From assembly GCF_015910445.1 (NCBI RefSeq), contig NZ_CP048882.1, positions 6,941,501 to 7,005,500 of the forward strand: a stretch of 64,000 nucleotides of DNA, read 5' to 3'. The notes under the pieces were generated by a model. It worked only from the letters and a program-made list of their open reading frames with translations, ran no database searches and was not told where the DNA came from. How positions within the stretch are numbered: position 1 is the first letter of the stretch; every line of letters begins with the position of its first letter. Shown one piece after another: positions 45,003 to 53,990 of this stretch. The DNA is from Streptomyces bathyalis. Lineage in GTDB: Bacteria; Actinomycetota; Actinomycetes; Streptomycetales; Streptomycetaceae. The position numbers and the translations under genes were made by a program.

Positions 45003-45539
45003 TCAGTAGCCGCGACCGGGGTACTGCTGGCCTCCGTACGGGTCCTCGTAGGCGTTCGGCATCTGCCGGGGCGCCGCGGGACGCGGTGCGGCGGGACGGG
45101 GAGCGGCAGGACGCGGCGGCGCGACCGGCCGCATCTGCTGCGGCGGCTGCGGCTGTTGGTACTGCTGAGGCTGCTGCCGGGGGTCCTGGTATCCGCGCTG
45201 CGGCGGTGCCTGCTGCGGAATGTAGGGTGCGGGCGCCTGCTGGAGCGGCGCCTGCTGCAGGGGTGCAGGCTGTGCCATGCCGGGCTGCGGGGGCTGGTTG
45301 CCCATCCCCGGGTACCCCTGCGGAGGCGTGTGCTGCTGCTGGTGGCTCGGACCGGCGGGCAGCGCCGGAAGAGCGGGGGGAAGCGCGGCGAGGGAGGGCA
45401 GAGCGTCGTACGCCGACGGGACCCGGATGGGCGCGATCTGAGGAGTGCCACGCTCGTTCACGAGCATGTCGTAGATCGGCGTATCGGGGTACGAAGGGCC
45501 AGCGTAGTAGCCGCCAGGGGAGTAGCGGGGGGAGGTCAT
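45003..45539 (-). CDS. Pro/Gln-rich DUF6643-like protein
   Basis: A 178-residue low-complexity protein. The conserved-looking N-terminus (MTSPRYSPGGYYAG, then PDTPIYDMLVNERGTPQIAPIRVPSAYD) resembles the DUF6643 family of Streptomyces from memory; the rest is Pro/Gln/Ala-rich with repeats such as PLQQAPLQQAP and APRPAAPRPA. It has no signal peptide or membrane segment and is probably disordered. The ATG at 45539 is preferred to the one two codons upstream (45545) because homologues start MTSPR and a TTACCT box lies 7 nt before it. Function unknown. Confidence 0.75.
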   Translation of the reverse strand: MTSPRYSPGGYYAGPSYPDTPIYDMLVNERGTPQIAPIRVPSAYDALPSLAALPPALPALPAGPSHQQQHTPPQGYPGMGNQPPQPGMAQPAPLQQAPLQQAPAPYIPQQAPPQRGYQDPRQQPQQYQQPQPPQQMRPVAPPRPAAPRPAAPRPAAPRQMPNAYEDPYGGQQYPGRGY

Positions 45540-45763
45540 GCCCATAAGGTAAGCCCAAAATGTGGCCGTTGGGGACCCCGGTCAAGGAGCGGTTTCACGT
45601 GCTTGCGGTGACTCCCCGTCATCAATCCGAGCGAAACCGGGGAAATCGGTCACCAACACGTGTCGAGATGTTGTAACAGGAAGCGTCACCCGCAGGCACG
45701 CGGTGGGCGGAGCACCTGCACCGGCGGACATGGACGCCGGCGGACGAGGGGGAGTGGAGAGGC

Positions 45764-47041
45764 ATGACGATGCGGAAGGGCACCAACGTCCCGGTCGCGG
45801 CGGCGTCGGTACGTATCGAGCTCGGGCGGGATTCCGGAGCGGGACCCGTGGACGTGGACGCCTCCGCCTTGCTGCTGACGGCCTCCGGCAAGGTCCGCTC
45901 CGACGACGACTTCGTCTTCTACAACCAGCCCCGTCACGCCTCCGGCGCCGTGACCCACGAGGGCAAGAAATCCGAAGGCGCCACCGTCGTGGACGTATTG
46001 AGCGCGGACCTGGACAGCGCCGAGCCCGGCATCGACAGGATCGTCCTCGCGGCCTCCGCCGACGGCGGCACCTTCGGGCAGGTCCCCGGACTGTACGTAC
46101 GGATCGTGGACGCGGCCGGCGGGGCGGAGATCGCACGGTTCGACAGCACCGATGCCACCGTCGAGACGGCGTTCGTCCTCGGTGAGCTCTACCGAAGGCA
46201 GGGCGGCTGGAAGTTCCGCGCCGTCGGCCAGGGATACGGCAGCGGACTGGCCGGTCTGGCAACGGACTTCGGGATCAGTGTTGACGAGGGGACGGACACC
46301 GGCGCACCGGTGCGCGAAGCAGCGCCCACAGCCCCGCCGGCCGCTGCCGGTGTTCCGCAGCAGGCACGGCCGGCGACTCCCGCACCGGCCGCGTCCGAAC
46401 CCGTGCGGCTGACCAAGGTCACGCTGACCAAGCAGGCCCCCTCGGTCTCCCTCACCAAGCAGGGCGGCACCGGGGGAGCTCTGCGGGTCAACCTCAACTG
46501 GCAGGTGCAGAAGCAGTTCTCGGGCTGGGGCCGCAAGCTCGGCAAGGCCGTGGCCGGCTACTCCGATCTCGACCTGGACCTGTGCGCCCTCTTCGAACTC
46601 GCCGACGGCCGCAAGGGCGTCGTCCAGGCACTCGGCAACGCCTTCGGCTCGCTGACCGAGCCGCCGTACATCCACCTCGACGGCGACGACCGCACCGGCT
46701 CGGTCGCTTCCGGGGAGAACCTCACCGTCAATCTGGACCGCGCGGCGGACCTGCGGCGGATCCTCGTGTTCGTCACGATCTACTCGGGGGCGCGCAGCTT
46801 CGAGGGCGTCCACGGCACCGTCACCCTCCAGCCGCAGCACGGCGCCGCCGTGGAGTTCTCGCTCGACGAGTGCACCGTCCCGTCCAACGTCTGCGCGCTC
46901 GCGCTCATCACCAAGGAGGGCGGCGACCTCGTCGTGCACCGTGAGGCCCGCTACCTGGTCACCCAGCGAGGCAGCAGCCCGCAGCGCACCGTCGACGCGG
47001 CCTACGGCTGGGGCATGCAGTGGACTCCCGGACGCAAGTGA
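45764..47041 (+). CDS. TerD-family protein with two TerD domains
   Basis: A 425-residue protein. The first TerD domain spans residues ~1-180 (MRKGTNVPVAAASVRIEL, DDDFVFYNQPRHASGAV with the usual acidic Ca-binding residues, VRIVDAAGGAEIARFD and RRQGGWKFRAVGQGY). A Pro/Ala linker with the repeated LTKVTLTKQ/VSLTKQ phrase follows, then a second, divergent TerD-like domain (LRVNLNWQVQKQ, LDLDLCALFELADGRKG). TerD proteins bind calcium and act in tellurite/stress responses, and in Streptomyces in development. No terA, B, C or Z gene is adjacent. The start has a purine-rich GGGGGAG before it. Confidence 0.9.
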   Translation: MTMRKGTNVPVAAASVRIELGRDSGAGPVDVDASALLLTASGKVRSDDDFVFYNQPRHASGAVTHEGKKSEGATVVDVLSADLDSAEPGIDRIVLAASADGGTFGQVPGLYVRIVDAAGGAEIARFDSTDATVETAFVLGELYRRQGGWKFRAVGQGYGSGLAGLATDFGISVDEGTDTGAPVREAAPTAPPAAAGVPQQARPATPAPAASEPVRLTKVTLTKQAPSVSLTKQGGTGGALRVNLNWQVQKQFSGWGRKLGKAVAGYSDLDLDLCALFELADGRKGVVQALGNAFGSLTEPPYIHLDGDDRTGSVASGENLTVNLDRAADLRRILVFVTIYSGARSFEGVHGTVTLQPQHGAAVEFSLDECTVPSNVCALALITKEGGDLVVHREARYLVTQRGSSPQRTVDAAYGWGMQWTPGRK

Positions 47042-47069
47042 ACTGCCGCCCGCCTCAAGGCGTTCGCCC

Positions 47070-48203
47070 TCAGGCGTAGGTGCGGCCCTTCCAGGCGGCA
47101 CCGCGCCCGCGATGGTGACGCAGCGCGGAATCGAGCGTCATCAGCAGATACAGGGCCGCCGTCACGGGCAGCGCGAGCGCCCGCCACGGCGGCTGCCGGT
47201 AGTAGCGCAGCATCGGGACGTACGTCAGCGCCATCACCGCCCAGGCCGCCGCGCCCACGGGTGAGCCCGCCAGCGCGGTCAGCGGCGGCACCAGATACAC
47301 CAAGGTCAGCCCCGCCACCGTGCCCAGGAGCACCAGCGGGCTGTTCCCGAGTTGTGCGTACGCGCTGCGCGCCACCATCCGCCACAGCTGCGGCAGCCGT
47401 TCGTAGGGACGCACGCTGTGCACGCCGTCCGCCAGCCCCAGCCAGATCCGGCCGCCACTTCGTTTGACGGCGCGTGCGAGCGTCACGTCGTCGATGACGG
47501 CATGCCGGATGCTCTCCGGGATGTGCGCGCGCACGGCCGCATCGGTGCGCAGCAGCACGCAGCCGCCGGCCGCGGCGGCGGTACGGGACGTGGGCCGGTT
47601 GACCCGGCCGAAGGGATAGAGCTGCGCGAAGAAGTAGACGAAGGCGGGGACGATGAGCCGCTCCCACGCGCTGTCCGCCCGCAGCCGGGCCATCTGGGAG
47701 AGCAGGTCGAGACGGGCGCCGGTCGCCGCGCTGACCAGGTCCCGCAGCGAGTCCGGCGCGTGTGCGATGTCCGCGTCCGTGAGCAGAAGGAAGTCCGCTC
47801 CGGTCCGTTCCCGCGCGAGTGTCATGCCGTGCCGCAACGCCCACAGCTTGCCGGTCCAGCCGGGTTCGGGCTCGCCGGGCGAGGTGACGGTCAACGGCAG
47901 GCCGTGCGGGGCCCGTTCGCGCGCGAGGCATTGCGCCAGTTCGCCGGTGCCGTCCGAGGAGCCGTCGTCGACGAGGAAGATCTCGGCCCGCCCCGGATAG
48001 TCCTGGGCGAGCAGACCGGGAAGGCTGAGCGGCAGGACCTCCGCCTCGTCCCGGGCCGGCACGACGACCGCCACCGCGGGCCAGTTCTCCGGCTCCGGCC
48101 GCGGCGGCAGCCGGATGTCGGTACGCCAGAAGCGGGCCTGCCCCAGCAGCAGCCACAGCCAGGCGGCAAGTGATCCCGAGGCGATCCAGGTCAGGGCGCT
48201 CAT
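47070..48203 (-). CDS. HpnB-like membrane glycosyltransferase family 2
   Basis: A 377-residue protein. One N-terminal hydrophobic helix (residues ~3-22), a GT2 catalytic domain (AVAVVVPARDEAEVLPLSL, FLVDDGSSDGTGEL, LLTDADIAHAPDSL, RLRADSAWERLIVP) and two to three C-terminal helices. The order and wording match the hopene-associated glycosyltransferase HpnB. No squalene-hopene cyclase or other hopanoid gene lies in the window, so an orphan copy or another lipid acceptor is possible. The ATG at 48203 is supported by the conserved N-terminal helix. It is divergent from the racemase gene. Confidence 0.87.
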   Translation of the reverse strand: MSALTWIASGSLAAWLWLLLGQARFWRTDIRLPPRPEPENWPAVAVVVPARDEAEVLPLSLPGLLAQDYPGRAEIFLVDDGSSDGTGELAQCLARERAPHGLPLTVTSPGEPEPGWTGKLWALRHGMTLARERTGADFLLLTDADIAHAPDSLRDLVSAATGARLDLLSQMARLRADSAWERLIVPAFVYFFAQLYPFGRVNRPTSRTAAAAGGCVLLRTDAAVRAHIPESIRHAVIDDVTLARAVKRSGGRIWLGLADGVHSVRPYERLPQLWRMVARSAYAQLGNSPLVLLGTVAGLTLVYLVPPLTALAGSPVGAAAWAVMALTYVPMLRYYRQPPWRALALPVTAALYLLMTLDSALRHHRGRGAAWKGRTYA

Positions 48204-48311
48204 CCGCCGCAGTCTGCCGCACGGCGGGCGGTGCGGACGGTGCGCCGGGGCCGTGGTGCCGCCGGATGAGGCCGCATGGCCCGCTTGGCCCATCGACTAC
48301 AGTGGCGTGCC

Positions 48312-49097
48312 GTGAAGATCGCGTTGGTGGACTCGGGTATCGGCCTTCTCGCGGCGGCGGCGGCCGTACGCAGAGCACGTCCCGACGCGGATCTCGTCCT
48401 CTCCAGCGACCCCGACAGCATGCCGTGGGGTCCGCGCAGCGCCGACGACATCACCGCCCACGCCCTGGCCTGCGCGAAGGCCGCCGGTGCCCACGAGCCG
48501 GACGCCCTGATCGTCGCCTGCAACACCGCCTCCGTACATGCCCTGTCGGCGCTCCGCGAGGAGCTGGAGCCGGACCTCCCCGTCATCGGGACGGTGCCCG
48601 CCGTGAAGCCGGCCGCGCAGGGCGGAGGTCCCGTCGCCGTCTGGGCCACTCCGGCGACCACGGGCAGCCCTTACCAGCGGCGCCTCATCGCCGAGTTCGG
48701 GAAGGACGCCCAGTTCACGGAGGTCCCCTGTCACGGCCTCGCGGACGCGGTGGAGACGGCGCAGGAACATGCCGTCGACGTGGCCATCGGTGCGGCCGCC
48801 GCGCTCACGCCCCGCGGTGTGCGCGCCGTCGTCCTCGGGTGCACGCACTACGAACTCGTCGGCGAACGCATCCGCGCGGCCGTCTCGGAGGCGGACGGCA
48901 CACCGCCGGTGCTCTTCGGCTCCGCCGGCGCGGTCGCCGCCCAGGCCCTGCGCAGGATCGGCACCGGCCCGGACCCGGGGGCCGCCCCGACCGGCGGGCT
49001 GACGGTGCTCCTCGCGGGGCGTACGGCCAGGCTGCCCGAGGTCGCGAGCACCTACGCCGAGGGCCGGCTCCTTGCGGGCGCCCCCGTCACGCCTTGA
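48312..49097 (+). CDS. Aspartate/glutamate racemase family protein
   Basis: A 261-residue protein with both catalytic Cys of the family: Cys70 (LIVACNTASVHAL) and Cys177 (VVLGCTHYELV), plus Asp7/Ser8 (ALVDSGIG). The spacing resembles MurI glutamate racemase, but residues 35-45 (DPDSMPWGPRS) differ somewhat from canonical MurI (where DxxxxPYG is usual), so it may be a paralogue rather than the essential D-glutamate supplier. The GTG at 48312 starts just before the first strand; TACAGT lies 8 nt upstream and no clear Shine-Dalgarno exists. Confidence 0.85.
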   Translation: MKIALVDSGIGLLAAAAAVRRARPDADLVLSSDPDSMPWGPRSADDITAHALACAKAAGAHEPDALIVACNTASVHALSALREELEPDLPVIGTVPAVKPAAQGGGPVAVWATPATTGSPYQRRLIAEFGKDAQFTEVPCHGLADAVETAQEHAVDVAIGAAAALTPRGVRAVVLGCTHYELVGERIRAAVSEADGTPPVLFGSAGAVAAQALRRIGTGPDPGAAPTGGLTVLLAGRTARLPEVASTYAEGRLLAGAPVTP

Positions 49098-49239
49098 TCC
49101 GGCCGCCGGGGGCCCGCCGTGACCTGCGTTCCATGAGCCGAGCACCCGCGGGCCTCACCGGGGGCTGACCGGGCCCGACCGGGCCTGACCGGCGGTGCGG
49201 CCAACCGCGCGCACCGGCTGCCGGAGTCGCTCGGCGCCG

Positions 49240-49578
49240 CATGTGCGGGTCCCTCCGGTGCTGGGCGCGCGTGCCCCGTGGGAGCTGAACAGCGCGCCCC
49301 TGCCCATGTCCGTCGTGAGCTGCCTCGCCGCCGGACTGCCGGGCCTCTTCGGCACTCTCGCGTTCGTCCATGTGCGCGTCAGCGTCGACAGCGAAGCCGT
49401 CGAACTGCGCTGCGGGCACGCAGGCGGCGCCGCATCCCGCTCTCCGACGCCCTCGCCGCGGAGAAGACGAGGGGCTGCGGCTTCAGGACGGGCAGACCTT
49501 CACCTTCCCTTGGACGACGCGGAGTCGGCGGCGCGGGCCACCCGCGGTCACCTTTCGCAGGGCGCCCGGCTCAGCTGA
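49240..49578 (+). pseudogene. Frameshifted remnant of a membrane-associated hypothetical protein
   Basis: Meaningful peptide is spread over three frames. One frame reads a hydrophobic helix then FVHVRVSVDSEAVELRCGHAG (to ~49425); a second continues RRIPLSDALAAEKTRG (from ~49431); a third gives GLRLQDGQTFTFP (from ~49469); the first frame resumes with DDAESAARATRG and ends at 49578. Together these resemble, from memory, a small Streptomyces PH-like membrane protein whose middle (Trp/Tyr/Arg-rich) part is missing. I infer at least two frameshifts and an internal deletion. It overlaps the end of the ligase-like gene by 8 bp. Confidence 0.5.
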
Positions 49579-50659
49579 GCCGCCTCGCGCAGGCGATGCC
49601 CGCGAGTAGCCCCGCGCCCGCCGTCACCTGCGTGAAGCTCAGTGCGTTGCCTATCGCCGCCAGGGCGGCGAGCGCGGAGAGCGCCGCGCCCGCCGTCAGC
49701 ACGACGGGTGTGGGCCTGGGCGAGGCCCACAGGGCGAAAAGCAGCCATCCGAAGGCGCAGGCGAGCAGCGCCAGACCCGGCAGGCCCTGCTCGGCCGCGA
49801 CCTGCAGCGGAGCGGAGTGCGGCTTGCCGTCGGAAGGTGCCGCTTCCCGCTCGGGCTGCGCGCCGTGTGCCGTGTACGCCGCCGGCGCGGTGCCGGTGCC
49901 CGTGCCGCCCGCCGTGACGCTCAGATCCCGGAACGTGTCGGGGCCGGTGCCGAAGAGCGGGTGGTCCTGCGTGAGGGTGAGGGCGTCCCGCCACAACTCG
50001 ACCCGGTGGAGCGTCAGTTGCTCGTGCAGGGCGACCGGTGTCCCGCGCGGCTGTTCCTCCTGGGCCACGACGAAGGTGACGCCCGAGACGGCCGCGGCGG
50101 CGACTGCGAGAGCCGCCAGGAACATCGGCCGCCGGCGTATCCCTCCGGCGACGAGGGAGCACAGCAGTACGCCCAGGGCGGCCGCGAAGCCGACCGGGGT
50201 GCCTACGAGCAGGGCGCACACCACCGTTGCGGCGGCTGCCAGCCGCAGGCCGTTGCGCACGGCACCCACCGGTGCCGCCCACGCGGCGCAGCAGAACGCG
50301 CCGACAGAGAGCGTGAGGAGAGCGGCCGTCACACCCGAACGCCCCGCCGGTCCCGCGAATTCGATGCCGCCCGGGATTACATGCGAGGACGTCGGGCCGA
50401 AGAACGCGAGAAAGACCCCCGCGGCTCCCGCTCCGGCCGCCGCACCGGCAGGCAGTAATGAACCCGCGATGCGTCCCGTGGCGTATCCGCCGCCCACCGC
50501 GAGGACGGCGAGCAGCATCCCCTCCGGCCGGGCGTCACGCCCCGCGGCTGTGACCAGCGCCCACGCGGCACAGGCCCCCAGCACGAGCACCCCAATGACG
50601 TCGGCGGTACCGTTCTCCCGTTCACGCACCCCTGACGAACCGAGCACCGGTGACGTCAT
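49571..50659 (-). CDS. O-antigen-ligase-family membrane protein
   Basis: A 362-residue protein with about nine to ten hydrophobic segments. Between them, near residues 225-300, is the Wzy_C/O-antigen ligase signature: RVELWRDALTLTQDHPLFGTGPDTFRDL and, later, HSAPLQVAAEQGLPGLALL. Such enzymes polymerise or ligate polyprenyl-linked glycans; the acceptor here is unknown. The ATG at 50659 has GGGGGG 9 nt upstream. No glycan cluster surrounds it, though an HpnB-like glycosyltransferase lies 1.4 kb away. The soluble loop contains a Gly/Thr-rich low-complexity stretch. Confidence 0.85.
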   Translation of the reverse strand: MTSPVLGSSGVRERENGTADVIGVLVLGACAAWALVTAAGRDARPEGMLLAVLAVGGGYATGRIAGSLLPAGAAAGAGAAGVFLAFFGPTSSHVIPGGIEFAGPAGRSGVTAALLTLSVGAFCCAAWAAPVGAVRNGLRLAAAATVVCALLVGTPVGFAAALGVLLCSLVAGGIRRRPMFLAALAVAAAAVSGVTFVVAQEEQPRGTPVALHEQLTLHRVELWRDALTLTQDHPLFGTGPDTFRDLSVTAGGTGTGTAPAAYTAHGAQPEREAAPSDGKPHSAPLQVAAEQGLPGLALLACAFGWLLFALWASPRPTPVVLTAGAALSALAALAAIGNALSFTQVTAGAGLLAGIACARRLS

Positions 50660-50835
50660 CCCCTGCGACCCCCCGAAACCGGCGCACCCCGTGCCCCCGG
50701 CCGGTCGGACGGGCGGCGCAGGCTGCGACTTCGCGGCTCAACGGTAATGCGTGACAGGCGGATTGTGGATATCTCGTACGCGAGTGATGTGCCTCCGGTG
50801 AACGTCGGCGGACGAGGACCGCGTCCCGAACCGCG

Positions 50836-50841
50836 TAGGCT
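50836..50841 (+). promoter_or_regulatory. -10 box of a leaderless promoter for the Nudix gene
   Basis: TAGGCT ends 7 nt before the ATG at 50849. The AGGATC closer to the start is too near to be a good ribosome-binding site. Confidence 0.45.
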
Positions 50842-50848
50842 CAGGATC

Positions 50849-51331
50849 ATGGCGACACCCGAATTCATCCGCAGGATCCGCGCCACCGCAGGTCACCAGC
50901 TTCTCTACCTGCCGGGTGTGAGCGCCGTCGTGTTCGACGAGGACGGCCGTGTGCTGCTGGGCAGGCGGGCCGACACGGGGAACTGGTCCATCATCGGCGG
51001 CATCCCCGAGCCGGGTGAGCAGCCCGCGGCGGCGGTCCAGCGCGAGGTCGAGGAGGAGACAGCCGTCCGGTGCGTGGCGGAACGGGTGGTTCTCGTGCAG
51101 GCGTTGGAGGAACCGATCACCTACCCCAACGGCGACATCTGCCAGTACATGGACATCTGCTTCCGCTGCCGCGTCACCGGGGGAGAGGCCCGGGTCAACG
51201 ACGAGGAGTCCCTTGAGGTGGGCTGGTTCGGGCTGGACGCGCTGCCGCCGATGGAGGAGTCCGTCGTGACCCGCATCAAGCAGGCCACCGGGGACGGTCC
51301 CACCTGGTTCGAGGGGATCGGCCGCGGCTGA
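50849..51331 (+). CDS. Nudix hydrolase
   Basis: A 160-residue Nudix protein with an intact box: GGIPEPGE, seven residues, REVEEETAV. It belongs to the MutT/ADP-ribose-pyrophosphatase-like branch (VSAVVFDEDGRVLLGRRADTGNWSIIGG). It hydrolyses a nucleoside diphosphate linked to another moiety; the substrate is unknown. The ATG at 50849 is supported by the leaderless -10 box; the longer open frame upstream lacks family similarity. It is monocistronic. Confidence 0.92.
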   Translation: MATPEFIRRIRATAGHQLLYLPGVSAVVFDEDGRVLLGRRADTGNWSIIGGIPEPGEQPAAAVQREVEEETAVRCVAERVVLVQALEEPITYPNGDICQYMDICFRCRVTGGEARVNDEESLEVGWFGLDALPPMEESVVTRIKQATGDGPTWFEGIGRG

Positions 51332-51446
51332 GCCGGCCGGACCACCCTCCTGACCGTGAGCGAAGGCGCAGGTCACGGGCGCACGGAGCCGTGGCGTTAC
51401 GTTGGAGTAGAGGGCTGCTCGGGGGAGACGACCTGAGGAGACGAGC

Positions 51447-52571
51447 ATGACCGGCACCCTGGAACGGCTCGCGGACGAAGGCGTGGCTCCCTGGCTGGAC
51501 GACCTGAGCCGCGAGCGGCTGGCGAGCGGCGGGCTGTCCCGGCTGGTGAGCGAGCAGGGCGTCGTGGGCATCACCAGCAATCCGACGATCTTCGACAAGG
51601 CGATCGGTTCCGGGCTGCACTACGACGCGCAGATCACGGACCTCGCCCGGCGGGGCGTGGGTGTCGCCGAGGCGGCCCGGCTGCTGACCGCCTACGACGT
51701 GCGCTGGGCGTGCGATGCCCTGCGCGACGTGTACGAGATGACCCACGGCCTGGACGGACGCGTCTCGATCGAGGTGGCCCCGCAGCTGGCGAAGGACACC
51801 ATGGCGTCCCTCGCCGAGGCGCGGGACCTGTGGTGGCAGGTGGACCGGCCCAACCTCTTCGTGAAGATCCCCGCCACCCGTGAGGGCCTGGGAGCGATCA
51901 GCGCGGCCCTGGCCGAGGGCATCAGCGTCAATGTGACCCTGATCTTCTCCCTCGACCGCTACGCCGAGGTCATCTCCGCCTTCCTCTCCGGAATGGAAGG
52001 GGCGCAGGCCGCCGGGCACGACCTTTCCTCCATCGCGTCGGTCGCGTCCTTCTTCGTCAGCCGCGTCGACACCGAGACCGACAACCGCCTGGACAAGATG
52101 GGCAGTTCACAGGCGAGGGCACTGCGCGGCCGCGCGGCCATCGCCAACGCCCGGCTCGCCTACGGGCAGTTCGAGCAGGCCCGAGCGAGCGACCGCTGGC
52201 GGGCACTCGAGGCGGCCGGGATGAAGCCGCAGCGTCCGCTGTGGGCCTCCACCGGCGTCAAGGACCCGGCCTTCGACGACACCCGCTACGTCGTGGAACT
52301 CGTCGCGCCCGACGTCGTGAGCACCATGCCGGAGGCGACTCTCCGCGCGGTCGAGGAGCACGGAGAGATCAGGGGCGACACCATCCATGGCACGTACGCG
52401 GAGTCCCAGCAGATCCTCGACGACCTCGACGTGGCAGGTGTCTCCTACCACGACGTCGTGACGACCCTCGAGGAAGAGGGCATAAGGAAATTCTCGGACT
52501 CCTGGCGCGACTTGTTCGGGACGCTGGACGAGGAGCTGCGTACCGCCGCCTCGAAGAGCCGGTCCGCATGA
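51447..52571 (+). CDS. tal: Transaldolase
   Basis: A 374-residue transaldolase of the longer actinobacterial class. The Schiff-base Lys140 is in NLFVKIPATREGL; GITSNPTIFDKAI and VNVTLIFSLDRY are also diagnostic, as is the late RPLWASTGVKDPAF. It transfers dihydroxyacetone units between sedoheptulose 7-phosphate and glyceraldehyde 3-phosphate. It is normally next to transketolase (tkt) in the tkt-tal-zwf cluster; here it stands alone, suggesting a second copy. The start has AGGAG 6 nt upstream. Confidence 0.95.
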   Translation: MTGTLERLADEGVAPWLDDLSRERLASGGLSRLVSEQGVVGITSNPTIFDKAIGSGLHYDAQITDLARRGVGVAEAARLLTAYDVRWACDALRDVYEMTHGLDGRVSIEVAPQLAKDTMASLAEARDLWWQVDRPNLFVKIPATREGLGAISAALAEGISVNVTLIFSLDRYAEVISAFLSGMEGAQAAGHDLSSIASVASFFVSRVDTETDNRLDKMGSSQARALRGRAAIANARLAYGQFEQARASDRWRALEAAGMKPQRPLWASTGVKDPAFDDTRYVVELVAPDVVSTMPEATLRAVEEHGEIRGDTIHGTYAESQQILDDLDVAGVSYHDVVTTLEEEGIRKFSDSWRDLFGTLDEELRTAASKSRSA

Positions 52572-52671
52572 GGCCTTGCCACCGTGCGGACGCAGCTGCC
52601 AGGGCCCGGAAGAGACGCGCGCTGCGAGGCGCTTACCGGGCGATGCCCGATCGCCACTCGAGGAGCAGAAC

Positions 52672-53910
52672 ATGGCCGCGAACCCACCGTTCGTGATCGC
52701 CGGAGCCGGACTGGCCGGAGCGAAGGCCGCAGAGGCCCTGCGCGGAGGGGGGTTCGACGGACCGCTCGTCCTCGTCGGCGAGGAGGACGAGCGACCGTAC
52801 GAACGTCCGCCGCTGTCGAAGGAGTACCTCCAGGGCACATCGCCGCGCGAGGACGTCTTCGTCCACCCGCAGAATTGGTACGAGGAGAACGGCGTCGAGC
52901 TGCGCCTCGGCGTCCCCGCAGCGGCCGTCGATCCCGGTGGCCACACGGTGACCCTCGCGGACGGCAGCTCCCTCCCGTATGCGAAGTTGCTGCTGGCCAC
53001 GGGCTCTTCCCCGCGCAGGCTGCCCGTGGGGGGCGAGAACCTCGACGGAGTGCACTACCTGCGGCGGCTCGCCGACAGCGACCGCCTGAAGGAGACCTTC
53101 CGCACCGCCTCCAGGGTCGTCGTCATCGGCGGCGGCTGGATCGGCCTGGAGACCACCGCGGCCGCCCGCACGGCAGGAGTCCAGGTCACGCTTCTCGAAG
53201 CCGCGGAACTGCCGCTGCTCGGCGTCCTGGGACGGGAGACCGCCCAGGTCTTCGCCGACCTCCACACCGAACACGGCGTCGATCTGCGCTGCGGCACACA
53301 CGTCACGGAGATCACGGGCGAGAACGGCCACGTCACCGGCGTGCGGCTGCACGGCGGCGAACGGATCGAGGCGGACGCCGTGATCGTCGGCGTCGGCATC
53401 ACGCCCAACACCGCACTCGCCGTCGACGCCGGACTGGAGGTCGAGGACGGCATCCGCGTGGATGCAGCCCTGCGCACCTCGCACCCGGACATCTGGGCCG
53501 CCGGCGACGTCGCCAGCGCCCTCCACCCCCTGCTCGGCAGGCACATCCGCGTCGAGCACTGGGCCAACGCACTCAACCAGCCCGCCACGGCTGCCCGGTC
53601 GATGCTCGGGGAGGACGCGAGCTACGACAGGCTCCCGTACTTCTTCACCGACCAGTACGACCTCGGCATGGAGTACACGGGCTACGCCGGAGCGGGCACC
53701 TACGACCAGGTCGTCTTCCGGGGAAGCACCTCCGACCGCGAGTTCATCGCGTTCTGGCTCAACCAGCGCCGGGTACTGGCCGGGATGAACGTCAACGTCT
53801 GGGACGTCACCGCCCCGATCCGCACCCTCGTGACTTCCCGTCTGCCCGTCGAAGCGTCCAGACTCGCAGACGTGGGCGTTCCCCTGACCGAGGTCTTCGC
53901 GGAAGGGTGA
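52672..53910 (+). CDS. FAD-dependent ferredoxin/rubredoxin reductase-like oxidoreductase
   Basis: A 412-residue flavoprotein. The FAD site GAGLAGAKAAEALR begins at residue ~9, the NAD(P)H site is VVVIGGGWIGLETTAAA, and HPDIWAAGDVAS binds FAD at the end of the central domain. The RPPLSKEYLQG motif and the C-terminal reductase domain place it with ferredoxin reductases of cytochrome P450 and dioxygenase systems. No P450 or ferredoxin gene is adjacent, so it probably serves redox partners elsewhere. The ATG has GAGGAG 6 nt upstream. Confidence 0.93.
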   Translation: MAANPPFVIAGAGLAGAKAAEALRGGGFDGPLVLVGEEDERPYERPPLSKEYLQGTSPREDVFVHPQNWYEENGVELRLGVPAAAVDPGGHTVTLADGSSLPYAKLLLATGSSPRRLPVGGENLDGVHYLRRLADSDRLKETFRTASRVVVIGGGWIGLETTAAARTAGVQVTLLEAAELPLLGVLGRETAQVFADLHTEHGVDLRCGTHVTEITGENGHVTGVRLHGGERIEADAVIVGVGITPNTALAVDAGLEVEDGIRVDAALRTSHPDIWAAGDVASALHPLLGRHIRVEHWANALNQPATAARSMLGEDASYDRLPYFFTDQYDLGMEYTGYAGAGTYDQVVFRGSTSDREFIAFWLNQRRVLAGMNVNVWDVTAPIRTLVTSRLPVEASRLADVGVPLTEVFAEG

Positions 53911-53990
53911 CCACGGGAGCCCGCGGACCACGCAGCGGTGGGCGCGGATGAGCGGCGACGGACATGCGCAGCGAGGGAGAAGAGCGTCAC

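Noticed and set aside
45003..45539. Encapsulin cargo candidate because the protein is disordered
   Set aside because: It has no catalytic domain and resembles the stand-alone DUF6643 family.
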